A stretch of 64,000 nt of DNA from the NCBI GenBank assembly GCA_036346375.1, contig CM070502.1, positions 72,432,224-72,496,223 on the forward strand. Reading direction: 5' to 3'. The position numbers were made by a program, and so were the translations under genes. Shown one piece after another: positions 11,592 through 22,822 of the stretch (the stretch's first letter is position 1; every line of letters begins with the position of its first letter). The notes beneath the pieces were generated by a model, which had not been told where the DNA came from, searched no databases, and was given only the letters and a program-made list of their open reading frames with translations. This DNA is from Guadua angustifolia (Eukaryota > Streptophyta > Magnoliopsida > Poales > Poaceae).

Positions 11592-14165
11592 AGGCTGAGG
11601 ATGCGTCTTGCAAACTTTTGAAGCTCTCTAGCAAGGCCACCAAAAGCATCCCGCCAATCAACTAAAACGTAAAATATTATATCTATGTTAGAAACTTAGA
11701 ATGTTTAAAATTGAATCAATTTAGAATAGAAATTTAATACTTACAGGGGCCCTTTGTTTTTTGTTGCATCATAATTGATTGCTTTCCAAAGCTCTTCCTC
11801 ATTTTCTCATAATCATCCGCTTGATCACTTATCTTTCTAAGCAAATTGTCATCTCAATTAACAATTTTGTCAAGCACATTATTGAATGCAATACGGAGCC
11901 TCGAAGCATAGTCAATGTCTTTTTCTTTGATGTCGAAAAACTTGTTTGGATTCAAATACAATGCAGCCCTATGCAGCTTTTGCTCCATCTGGTGCACCCA
12001 CCGTCTCTCAATGATGTCCATTACCTTCTTCAATACCCTTGGTTTGCTTTCAAAAGACTCTCTTATGTTATTCCTAGCATGATCCATACTTGCTGAAACC
12101 TCCGGCATGGCAGCCTTCTTATCCCTATCAACAATTCTCAGCACAATCAGCAAAGGCTGAGATGCTCTTATGCAATCCTCTACAGCATGCCAAAAATGCA
12201 TGGAAAGCAAAATATAACAAACTTTCTTCCCCGCCTCTATGTGAGCCAATTTGGCCCTAGTCCTATCTTCACTAACAAAGAGTAGTCGCAAAGCATTCTT
12301 ATACTTATATAAACTCTGCAAAGTGAGAAAAGGAGTAGCAAACCGAGTGGCTGCGGGTCTCACTAAATCCCTCCCTCCTGTCTTCTCCCTCATTGCATCG
12401 AAAAGCCTCCCGTGCCTATAGATGAAGGTAGTCACATGCTTAGTTTGATTGATGGCTTTCTTGAACTCACTTATTTTTCCGATATCTTTCAACATAAGGT
12501 CCAAACAATGTGCAGCACAAGGGGTCCAGAAGAGAGTGGGAAACCTCTCCATAAGAATTTTACCTGCTGTTGAAGAATACCTAAAGAACTACTGACAGTG
12601 CAACATACAAATCAAAAGATTGCAGCCGTACCAATGAAGGACGATATTACCCCTCGCTTGTACTAGTAGACTAGTTAGTCTCATAAGGGGTATTTCAGTC
12701 ATTTGTACTAAAAGACGACATTGCCCTTCATTTGTATCTATAGTCTAGCCATTCTTGCAAGGGGTATTCTAGTCATTTGTATAGGCCAAGAACCCTATAA
12801 ATACCCCTCCCCCTCTCATTTGTAAGAGAGAGCTCTCTTGAGCATTATAAAGGAAACTAGAATCGACGAGCCCTCGTGGCCTCCTTCAAGGCCGGCCCAG
12901 AGGCTCGTCGACAGGAGTAGGGCGGTCCTCTCGGACCCCCGAACCTGTATAAATTCTCTGTGTTTTCTACGCTCTCATGGACGACGACCCGTAAAACGGC
13001 CGACGTCCACCCCATACCTCGTGTTCGGTTTTCACGCATACAACACCTGCAAAAGAAAAAGACTGAGTTCCAAGCAATTTGCAGTATAAGGTATTTTTTT
13101 GGCTAAAGAGAAACTTATTAGCAGCCTTGAAGTTGGCACCATTATCGGTGACCACTTCAACGACGTTGTCAGGACCTATCTCCACAATCCTCTTCTCAAG
13201 CAAATCAGCTAACATCCTTGCATCAGCCAACTGAGAGGATGCATCTATAGACTCCAAGAAGAAAGTCTCTTTAGGACAATTGACTAGAAAATTTATCAAG
13301 TGTCTTCCTCTCCTATCAGTCCATCCATCTGACATTAGTGTACAACCATATTGCCTCCAACTAGACTCTTGCTTCTCCCTTAATGCTTGTATTTCATTCT
13401 TTGCCTTAGCAAGCAACGACACCCTTAACTCATGAAAACTAGGAGACTTGTATCCATGCCCGTATTGTCCAACAGACTCCATCATAATTTCAAAACCCCT
13501 AGAATTCGCAGCATTGAATGGTATGCCACACTGATAAAAGAAATTAGCAACATGTATATCCACTCTCTTTTTCTTCCTTGGTCCTCATACATTGCTCCAT
13601 GGAGGTTTGGGACAACTGTTTGGAATGCCTTTCCTCAGCCACCTCTTCGGGTGTCTTTTTTTATCATGGAGGCAACCGATTTTGTTACTTTGGCCACCGG
13701 TTTGAACATAATGGCAGCTTGCTTCCTCTTGGCAGCTATCCCAGAACTTGGATGACAAGACGACGCCTTCGAGGATACTTGTTGATTAACCTCAACCTCC
13801 TGAATATCATCATCTCCACCTTCCTCTTCATCGTCATCTAAATTAATCTTCTTGTTCCTTGCAGTCTTCTTCATGTAATCTTGCATCTCTCTCATTATGG
13901 CCGTGGTGGTTTTGGGGTATTTTTGAACATCCCCAAAACCCGCGGCAAGGTGTTGCTTCAACCTCTTGATGCCTGAATGCATTTGTTTTCCGCAAAGTAT
14001 ACATTGCACCATATCCTTGTTCGTCATGTCGGGCCAAAATCCATACTTCCACCCGGGATCCTTTGATTTGGCCTTCCGCTTTGGATCCTTGGATGGATCA
14101 TATGCCTGCGCTTGGCTAGCATTACCGGACTCGCTAACGGCGGAACTTGTTGTTTGGTCAGCCAT
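11592..14165 (-). pseudogene. hAT-family transposase, broken and truncated
   Basis: On the - strand, 14165-13635 encodes an N-terminal BED zinc finger (CILCGKQM then H...H) after a basic segment and before an acidic stretch. 13563-13090 encodes a DUF659-type segment (SDGWTDRRGR, VVTDNGANFKAA). 12552-11854 continues with FWTPCAAHCLDLML and the hAT catalytic region. Remnants reach 11592 (VDWRDAFGG, then RELQKFARR). The piece stops just before the C-terminal dimerisation domain, which is missing. The frame is also broken around 13600, and a solo LTR (12568-13045) splits the gene. Transposases of this family cut and paste hAT elements, but this copy cannot make a full protein. No terminal repeats are recognisable. 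Confidence 0.85.
12568..13045 (+). mobile_element. Solo LTR (TGTTG...CAACA) inside the hAT transposase
   Basis: This 478-base unit starts TGTTGAAGAATACC and ends ATACAACA. The 5-base duplication CCTGC flanks it (12563-12567 and 13046-13050). It carries TATAAATACCCC near 12797, a likely core promoter, which sets the orientation to +. No internal retrotransposon sequence is present, so two LTRs have recombined to one. The short LTR and TGTTG/CAACA ends fit a Copia element. Confidence 0.9.
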
Positions 14166-14530
14166 GTACGTATATCAGTACGTGTCCTGTATAAGCATCA
14201 TTATCAATCATTTTTATACAAGCTAAAATAAACAGTGTCAATAGTATTGAGTAATATTTAGTAATCAAATCAGTACTCAATAGGCAATAGACCCAAATCT
14301 CAATACTAATAGTCCTTACTCCTTAGTACTAACTACTAAGCCACTCAGTACTACTACTACTTAATCACTAGCACTGCTACTACTACACAGTCAAGCACGC
14401 CATTCGGCCGGCATTTCTTTTTAGCATCGCAGCCTGCCAGTGCCATCGCATTCCTCATGCCATTCGGGCTTCGGCACTCAACGGCTCAACGCATCGTCGG
14501 TCGCCACGAAGGCTTCGAGCAAGACGAAGG
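14166..14530 (-). other. 5' flank of the hAT transposase fragment
   Basis: Non-coding sequence upstream of the transposase start, with a run of TACTACTAC-like repeats (14340-14390). It is cut at 14530 by the Sirevirus-like insertion, and the same original sequence resumes at 29131. Confidence 0.5.
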
Positions 14531-15799
14531 TGTAAGTTCAACCTTCATTAGTTATGGTTTTGGTGTTAATGACAAATCTAATATTGTGTTTGTCCCCTAA
14601 TGCGATATTGTTATTAATGACAAATCTTATATCAAGACTAACTTGTTTATTTAGAATATCTTTGATTAGTCTCATCGCATTGAAAATGGAAAACCCGAGG
14701 TATGTATGCATATTCATTATAGTATTAGTTGCATACTTTGGAGTCAAGTTAAAGTATAAATGTCCCCATTATATTAACCACAAAATGTGCATTATGTTTC
14801 TCAATCCATATATTACATGGATGCATATACTTAGGGGGAGTTTGTAGTTTAACTTGAAAGTCTCTTTGTATTGATCGATTCATTATTGACACATATAAGG
14901 ATCAAGACAAAGAAACTAAATCCTTAAGTATATATTTGAATTGCCTTGTTATAGTATACTCATGGTAATATAGGATATACTCCAATGTGATCAAATCAAA
15001 TATGTGCATATTATCTCCAAGTCAATCATATTTATGCACATATACATGTGGAGTTTATTCTATAGTTGATGACTTAGAGTAATGATCATTTCCATATAGT
15101 TTACAAATAATGGATCATTATTTTTCATCAACGTGAGTATATGAAAACTTGTGTAGTTAATATATACTCATATCAATTTAAATGATAATTTAAATTGAGT
15201 TCATTTGTCTTATTAATCATTAACGAACACTTCATCATGTGTTGATGGTGCTCCGTGATTAATTGAGGACAAATGAATAGTTCTTAAGTATAATAAAGCA
15301 TGAGTTGCATTATTGTACTTAAGACACACTTAAATCATTTCTATTGATTTAGGGTTGTGCTCAATTGATCTAAAGGCATCCATTATGTGTTAATGGAGTG
15401 CAAGAGATAATTGAGACAACCATGCATCTTGGACTAACAAGTTTCTTGAGTTATGTTTGAGTTAGGTCCAAAGATGGATGAGATGATTGAGAACGGGACA
15501 AGGACGGCATCATGAGTTGATGGGCGCCAAGAGTAGATCCCGAAGAGGAGTCGAGTAGAGATCCCGGGGGAGAAATCAAGTGTTGATCATAAAGACCCCA
15601 AAAGGGGATTGCTTGCGTGCGGCGGCTAAGGTATAACTAGATAGGCTAAGGACTTTTGTAGTCTTTGAGTCTAAGGTTTTTATCGCCGTGCTATTAAGAG
15701 GGGTTGCCTCTTTGCTTGAGCTTCATCATGTGTTGGTGATCTCAATCCGCGTTCACTCAAGCTCAACCATTTGGATTTGGTTCTTGCATGAAGTTTAAC

Positions 15800-17275
15800 C
15801 ATTTGGCATGTGTTGCGAATGGGTTAAAAGTTATGCTTGGTTGTTTGGTTTATGCTCCGATTTGCATGTGTTGCAAAGAGGAAGAGCATTTGCATTTGGT
15901 TTTCGCATAAAGCTTTGATTTGCATGTGTTGCAAATGGGATAAGCCAATGCGTTGGCTTTTGCGTGGAATTCACTTTTGCATGTGTTGCATTAGTTGAAG
16001 CTTCACGTTTTGGTTCGCAAAACATCTTTCTTAAAACCGTGTGGTTGCTTGGAGCTAAGTTTTGCATGTGTTGCAAAAGGAGAGAGCTCAAGCACGAATT
16101 TGTGTTTGTGTGGTTGTATGGGGCTAGAGGCTTGCATGTGTTGCAAGTAGAGAGCTCATACATGTGATTTGGTTTTGGTGTGAAGTCGATTTGGTGTTGC
16201 ATGGGACTAGAGAATTGCATGTGTTGCAATTAGAGAGTTCATGCATCTTGATTTGATGTTGCTTGGAGCTAGACTTTTGCATGTGTTGCAAAGAGTAGTG
16301 CTCAAGCATGAAATGTGTTTATTGCGTTATTTGCAAGTTCACAGCGAATAAACCGAGGTTTATGAGTCCGAATTCGAGAGCATGTGAGTGGGGCTTGCAA
16401 CGGGTGTTGGCAAGTTGACCAGGTCTTGTGTTGACCTTGACATGGCTAGGGGGATTAATCTCATAAACTCGAGTTTGATTCGCTTAATACGATTTGCGAA
16501 TAGTTCTTAAGTCGATTGCGAAATGTGTTTTCGCATTTTGGGTTGAATTCTTTGAGCATGGTTTGAATTGGTGCAAACGTGTTTTGCACATGTGTATGAT
16601 CATGTGTTGATCATTTATTGGCTCAAAGAATTGCATTTTGATTTCGGAGAAAAGATTGCGAAGAATCCGGAGTTCATTCAAGGGGGTGCGATCGCCCTCC
16701 TCCGGCCTCGACCGCCATGCGGTTGGACCGGCCTCCTCCGGGCGTGTTTTCCAGTGAGTGGCGTTATGGTGGCGTGGGCGGTGCGACCGCCCGGTCCGGC
16801 TGACCGGCCGGGCGGTCGACCTGCCCCTGCGGCGGCGTGTTAATTCCAGAGAAGTGGCTTTTGGGTTTTATACTGGTTTTTACTGGCGGTGCGATCGATT
16901 TGGGCGGGCGGACGGAGGAAGGCGGCGATCGGGGATGGAGCGGCGACGGCCGTGTAATCGGTCCGAATCCGACTGCTGTTCTGTGAGGGCCGGTCGGACG
17001 GAGAGGTCCGTTGGACCGCAATTTGTTGATTACCATTTTGCCCCCAAACGGCTAGTTTTCTTGTGGGGCTATAAATACCCCCTTGGGGGCTTGGGCAGGT
17101 TATTGTTGCTGTGTTTGAGGTTTTGGGTGAGGTGTTGCATGTGTTGCACACTCACATTTGGTTCTTGAGCAAAAGAGTGAACTAATTGCATGTGTTGCAA
17201 TTAGGAGTGGGTTTGAGAGGCTCTTGTGCATGTGTTGCACTTGAGTGAGGTCCTTGTGCATGTGTTGCACTTGGT
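15800..17275 (+). repeat. Series of short hairpins with TGTGT loops in the LTR
   Basis: About a dozen copies of GCATGTGTTGC occur. In most, the flanking bases are complementary across the TGTGT loop, but the arms differ between copies: TTTGCA/TGCAAA (about 15862, 15921, 16277), TTTTGCA/TGCAAAA (16063), CTTGCA/TGCAAG (16132), AATTGCA/TGCAATT (16214, 17188) and GTGCA/TGCAC (17229, 17258). Imperfect copies are at 15808, 15978 and 17135. The 3' LTR repeats the series, with at least one arm mutated (near 27173). Confidence 0.85.
17070..17077 (+). promoter_or_regulatory. TATA box of the 5' LTR
   Basis: TATAAATA lies between GC-rich sequence and a G-rich stretch, in the last quarter of the LTR, where a retrotransposon promoter is expected. 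The 3' LTR has the same box at 28327-28334. Confidence 0.75.
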
Positions 17276-17873
17276 GATCACCGAGGAGCGCATTTGTTAT
17301 GCCCGGTGAAGTTCAAGCGAAGGAGCGGCTTGTTACTCTTGGAGGTTGCCGACTCCTAGACGGCGAGGCGCTGCGGCGCTGGAGCTCTCAAGGTGTGAGA
17401 AGCCCCGAAGTTTGTGAAGGTTCGGGTTGAGCCTACGCCACGAGCGTGAAAACCACGACTAGTGGAAAGAGGCGGTGCTCGAGTGGGAGCCAGTCCGAGT
17501 GGTCGGGCTAGCCTCAACGTGGACTAGGGGAGACCGGCAAGTCTCCGAACACCACGAAAAAATATCGGTTGTCTCTTTTACCTTCAAGTATTTACATTTA
17601 TTGTATATTGTTCAATTGCTTGATTGTAATAGAATTGCTTAGTGTTAATTGATTGATCAATTTAGCAATTCTAGTGTAGAGACTTAATTTAGTTAGTGCA
17701 CTAGTGAGCCTAGTTGATTTAGGCTTTAATTGTCAAAACCGCGTTTATCGCTTCCGCATTGCTCTTGATTAGGTTTTGACATAGGGGTTGAATTAGAGCG
17801 ATTGTTTAGTGGGCGATCGATTTTTATAAACGCCTATTCACCCCCCCTCTAGGCGCATCCTCGACCCTACAAG

Positions 17874-17886
17874 TGGTATCAGAGCC
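17874..17886 (+). other. Primer binding site (initiator Met tRNA type)
   Basis: TGGTATCAGAGCC follows the LTR end after a two-base spacer. It is the standard complement of the 3' end of initiator methionine tRNA used by Copia elements. Confidence 0.92.
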
Positions 17887-17931
17887 ACGGTCACTCTCAT
17901 TTTAGGCTTAACCGTCTAGAGAGTAAAAAGG

Positions 17932-19654
17932 ATGGCGCCTAGCGGTCTAGTGCACTCACACGATCCACTCATGCTAAATGAATCAAATTATGCTCAATGG
18001 AAATTATTCATGATTGATCATTTTAAATCCATGAGCCCACAAATTTGGTGGATCGAGATGTCAAGATTTCTTCTCCAATTAATGATATTGCTCCAACTAA
18101 AGGAGAGGAGAAATGTCTACACCTCGACGCCAAGCTACTAACGCTTTTATTTAGCGCCAGAGCGAGAGATATTCAATCTCATTTGCAACCTCTCAAGCGC
18201 CATGCAATGTGGACCAAGATTCAAGAACTATATGAAGTGTCCACATCAAATGAGGATTGCATTGAGGAAGAAGCGCGGTTGATGATCTTTCATCTTCTAC
18301 ATCAAATGATGAACCGACAACTCCAACTCAACCTCCGCCTCAAGCGATTTATTTAATTTTCAATTCCGACAAAAATTCGTTGCTTTATGGCGAAAGGTAA
18401 GAATGAGGTAAGTGATGATGAAGGTGAGCCCTCATATGATGAACTTATGAATTTATTAGAGGAGCTCAACGAATTTCTTGGAAAGGAGAAAAAGAAATAC
18501 AAAGTTTTGAAGTTAGAACATGATTCACTTCAAAATGAATATAATGTTCTAAAAGAAAATCATGAGAAAATCCTTTTGAAGGAATTCACTAAAGCTAGTA
18601 TGGATATGGGCATTCAATGTAATTTAGTTGATGAATTGCCTCACTCAATTCCTATCACAAACAATTCATCGAATAAATGCATATCCACCTCTAGCGATGA
18701 TTTGCCTTGTAGCTCTAATTCAAATTCTATCGCTATTACTTCCTCTATGTCTTGTGAGACTAACCTTGTAGAGGAAAACAATGAGCTCAAGGCCCAAGTC
18801 ATCAAATTGGAAGATGACTTGAAGAGGTGCTATAAAGGAAAGGCCACCTCGATTTACATTCTAAGCAAGCAACGCCGCCGCAAGATAAGAGAGGGATCGG
18901 CTACAACTCCAAGAGGGAGAATAGCAAGATGAAGCACAATGCGAGACACACGAAGACAATCAAGTGCTTCAATTGCAACAAGAAGGGCCACCTCGCCTCC
19001 GTGTGCCCTAATCAAGTGGATAACAAGGCCACAACATCAACTATGAGGCAAACCGGCGTTGAGCACAACAAGAAGGTCAAGAGAGGACCAAACAGCGTAA
19101 CGTGCTTCAATTGCCGAGAAAAGGGACATTTCGGTAAGGATTGTCCCAAAGGTATCACCCCTAAGCCCATTATTATTGATAATAATTATTCGCTTAGGAA
19201 GGACAAGAATGGCAATGTGTTTGCCAAGCTTGTCAAGTCCCCTATGCCCGCTAAAAATGATATACATTTGCATAGGAAGAGTAATTCTAGTAATGTGTTT
19301 GCTAAAAATGCAAAATTTCCTAAGAATAAGAAAAATCATGATGATCATATGCTTAGGAAAAATAATAGCAAAACATTTACTAGAAATGCTAGATCCGCTA
19401 AGCCAATGCATAATTTCAATTATCATATGCTTAGAAGAGATCAAACTAGAAATAATTTTGCAAAATATTATTGTCCTCCTATGCCATTTCATAAAAATGC
19501 CAATCATTTGCCTAGGAGGAATAATTATCGCAAAACTATTCCTAGTCATGTTAGTCTTATTGAGAATGTTAAAATTAGGACCATTTGGGTTCCTAAATCA
19601 ATTGTGACTAACGTTGTCGGACCCAACAAGGATTGGGTACCAAAGATCGCCTAA
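17932..19654 (+). pseudogene. Sirevirus-like gag, frameshifted
   Basis: The start is ATG at 17932 (MAPSGL), followed by the NYAQWKLFM motif of Copia gag proteins. The frame shifts near 18050, between 18360 and 18387, and near 18880. The middle (18387-18900) is a lysine/glutamate-rich coiled coil. From 18929 two zinc knuckles appear: CFNCNKKGHLASVC and CFNCREKGHFGKDC. The C-terminal third holds about five degenerate copies of a basic module with the core LRK...NxFAK (19180-19560) and ends with VPKSIVTN and GPNKDWVPK, features shared with Opie/Ji-type gag. It would package RNA into particles if intact. The two pieces at 18929-18932 overlap as ATGA, but this looks like a frameshift, not a designed overlap. 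Confidence 0.85.
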
Positions 19655-22500
19655 AAGGATTTTTAGGTGATATGAGATGGATTGGACGCTTGCACATCAA
19701 GAGGAGAAGGATTACATTCGTCTACAAGTGGTGTCAAGCATGAAGACAATCATGTCCATCATAAGCCAATGTCATCTCGGTAACAAGTATTTAAATTGAT
19801 TACTATTATGTCTTATAGCCTTGTGTAGGTTATATTGTAATATTCATGTTAGAATCAATTTAGATTGCTTGGTATAGACACTTGCTCTCGCCTCTTATCT
19901 ATTCTCTTATTGCAAATCTTGAGCAAGTTTAAAAGTGGCACATTTAGGGGGAGTGTTAATTCATATCCATGTGTATCATATCCCTACATGTGCCCATATT
20001 AATATAAGTGCATATATATATTTTCAAAATCAAACCATTTAGCCAAAAGTCAAAATTTTGTATACTATTACTAATCTTGTGAAAAAAAAACTAGTTGAAA
20101 AATGTATACAAATAATTTTGAAATGTTTTCCAAAGGTTTTGGTTTCACAAAATCTATTTTTAATAGGAAAATGAGTTTTAACTCCAAAAACTAGTTACTA
20201 GTATCTTGATTTTGATTTAAACTTATAATTTTCATAGAATTAAAAGTAAAAAGATTTTGAAAATAATTCCAAAACAAAAATCCTAGAGTTGGTCATTCTC
20301 AACAATCTTCGTATTCAAAAGATTTTCAAAAGACCAACCTAGCAAAAGTTATTTGATTTTGAAACTCGCCGAAAAACTATACTTGACCCATAATGGTCAT
20401 ATTATTGCACTTAGTGAGTTTTTCCATTTGGATCAATTCTTGTGTAAAATTGTGATTCAAAATGGTATTTTAGACTCATACACAAAATTCAAATCCATAT
20501 ATCTTACCCCTTGCTTTATTTGAAGTTTTGTGTTAATTGGATTTGACTTTGTTCTTCATTTGGACTATTTAGGACAAAAGTCAAAAATCATATTTAAAAG
20601 GCCCAAATTTGTGAAAAGACTTGTAAAAGTATTCTATTACGTATTTCAAATGTTTTACAAGTTCTCAAAATGAAAACTCTATGTTAAAATCTAATTTGCT
20701 AAAAAACAATTTGATTTGAACAAAAATGACCTATTTAGGCATGTAACTCAACTGTTGGCATTCAAGTTGGATTTCATTCTAAATCTTGGCTAGAAACATT
20801 CTTGATACACCAATCTAAGCCATGAAAAGTTAAATTGCATGAAATCCAAGTTGAAGTGCATTTTGAGGATTTTCGTGAAAATCAATTTCCTTTTATGCCT
20901 CAAAGCGCAAATTGCCATATCTTTCAAAATAAAATTGCTTTTGAGAAAATTCTTTTTGCAAAACCTTCTAATTAGTCCAAAGTTTATCTCTGCAAAATTT
21001 CAAATTTTTTGGACTTCATTTGAATCATTTTTGACAAAATTTGCAAAAAGTCGAGTTCTTGTTGTCAGTGGTTGCAGTAATCAAGATGGGGTGCGGTTGA
21101 CGGGCGTCGCCGGTCGGACCGGGCTAGGGGCGGTCGGACCGGCCATGGCAAGTTTGCTCTGAAATTTTCAAAATTTTCCGAGGTTGCTTTTGGGATATCT
21201 TTTGATTGAAATATCCTTTTTCAAGAATTCTTTTTGTAAATGATTCTTGTGATCCCAAAGTTCATTTGTGCAAAATTTTAAAAGTTTCTCAATTTATTTG
21301 ATCGCATTTTCAAGTGGTATCAGTTATGAACATTAAATTGACTTAAAGAGTGATTTTCACTTGATCTTTTGAAAAGACAAAACTTGTGCAATTCAAATGC
21401 AAATAACTCCATGTTTCATTCATTGAACATCTTGGGGAGTTTATTTATATCAAGTTTTGGGCACTTATTTGCTTCCAAGTGAATTCATATCTTTATTTTG
21501 CTCTGATACTAAATCTTTGTGATTTTATTGATTCTTCTTGAGTGTTTAATACCCGTGAGTATATGTTGCTCTGATTGTATTGCTCTGCTACCCATCGATT
21601 CTTATCGATCATTCCTTCAAGTGGTATCAAGTGAGTTTTTATACATATGCTTACAAGTGGTATAATTGAGATTCTTTTCTCCAAGTGGTATCATGGATTT
21701 CATTGTTCTTTTCTCATGTGATATCCTTGATTATTTGAATTCCTTTTTAAGTGGTATCATTGAATTCATTTATTTCCTACAAGTGGTATTTCATTGCCTC
21801 TTTGTAGCATTATTGCGATACCCATATTCTTGATTAAGATGTTTCCTCTCAAATTAAAATTGTAAGTTCAACCGCTTAAGATTTCTCTGTGTGAGAGCCT
21901 TTATGTGTTGAAATACATAAAAGAGGAAAATCTCCTGTTGAGCATTATTATTCATGAAAATCTAAAAATGCTCATTTCTTTTGGATCTCCAAGCAAAACC
22001 CTTGAGATTAATTTTACAAGTGGTATCTATTGTCTCAAGTGGTATCTATTTCTTCTTGGGTTCCTCGTTTGACCCGTTTAGGCAAATTATTGGATTCTTC
22101 AAAAGAATCATGTTGAAAGTTGCAAAGCCTAATAAAATGAGGAAAATTCAAATAATTCACTCCTTAGTCTTTAATTATTTGAAATTTGAAACACATTCAA
22201 ATATTTTTTAGTTTCAAATAAACCGTGTGATACCCTTACTTCGTTTTTCATGCTTATCTTTACAATTGGTATTTGATTCACAAGTGGTATCCACAAACCC
22301 AAATATGGTCTCTTTTCGAGTTTTTCTTCTTCCGGTATCAGGCCATATTTCAAATGAAAACTTGTTTTATTCCTTGTATATCCTTTTCATTTGGGATTTC
22401 ACTGCCTATCTTTTTCAATTGGTATCTAAAATCTAATTCATTGCTAAGGTCATAAATATTCATTTAAATTCTTGTATGCCCTTCATTAGATATGACCCCT
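19655..22500 (+). other. AT-rich non-coding interior of the gag-only element
   Basis: Pol should follow gag here in a complete element, but no pol motif is visible in any frame. The stretch is A/T-rich with many stop codons. A short GC island near 21090-21150 carries GGTCGGACCGG words like those in the LTR. The last kilobase contains the array of TGGTATC-type words. Confidence 0.8.
21311..22428 (+). repeat. Array of primer-binding-site-like words (CAAGTGGTATC)
   Basis: CAAGTGGTAT or a one-base variant occurs at about 21311, 21618, 21654, 21682, 21748, 21780, 22018, 22036 and 22281, with CAATTGGTAT at 22263 and 22416. Most continue C, CA or CTA. The true junction at 17870 reads CAAGTGGTATCAGAGCC, so these words copy the LTR edge and the start of the primer binding site. 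Confidence 0.85.
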
Positions 22501-22523
22501 GAAAGAAATTGTTAAATGCCAAC

Positions 22524-22822
22524 AAGGGGAGAATAATTGAATAGTCAAAAGGGGGAGAATATTTACAAATGTTTGCCAAAAAGGGGAAGAATGTATTTCA
22601 AGTTAATCTTTTAGTTTTTCCATTTTTTGGTGCTTAATGCCAAAAGGGGGGGAATTAGGAAGCTTAATGTCATTTGGTTTAAAAAGTAAGCTTAATATGA
22701 TTAAGGGGGAGAATTAATATGCATACGTGTTCAATTAGCTTAAATTCTCTCAACATGTTAGTTTTAACCCAAATGTGCTCATTAAGCTTGGATTTGTCAT
22801 TAATCACCAAAAAGGGGGAGAT
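22524..22822 (+). repeat. Multiple polypurine tracts before the 3' LTR
   Basis: Six related tracts of the form AAAAGGGGGAGAAT occur, at about 22524, 22546, 22578, 22641, 22702 and 22809. The last abuts the LTR and is the functional position for plus-strand priming. Repeated polypurine tracts are a known Sirevirus feature. Confidence 0.88.

Larger units (their letters stand above)
14531..17871 (+). repeat. 5' LTR of the Sirevirus-like element
   Basis: The LTR runs from TGTAAGTTCAACC to GACCCTACA, 3341 bases, long for a Copia LTR. The first 1.3 kb is AT-rich. From 15800 it holds the TGCA-TGTGT-TGCA hairpin series, and 16680-17010 is strongly GC-rich with GGTCGGACCGG-like words. The TATA box is at 17070-17077. 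Confidence 0.92.

Noticed and set aside
15831..16309. 132-codon frame rich in ATHAN/CNTCK repeats on the - strand, also at 27082
   Set aside because: It is the translation of the TGCA-TGTGT-TGCA hairpin series, not a protein repeat.
18929..18932. ATGA overlap of two gag frames as translational coupling
   Set aside because: The upstream frame switches phase near 18880 relative to known gag sequence, so the overlap is a by-product of a frameshift.
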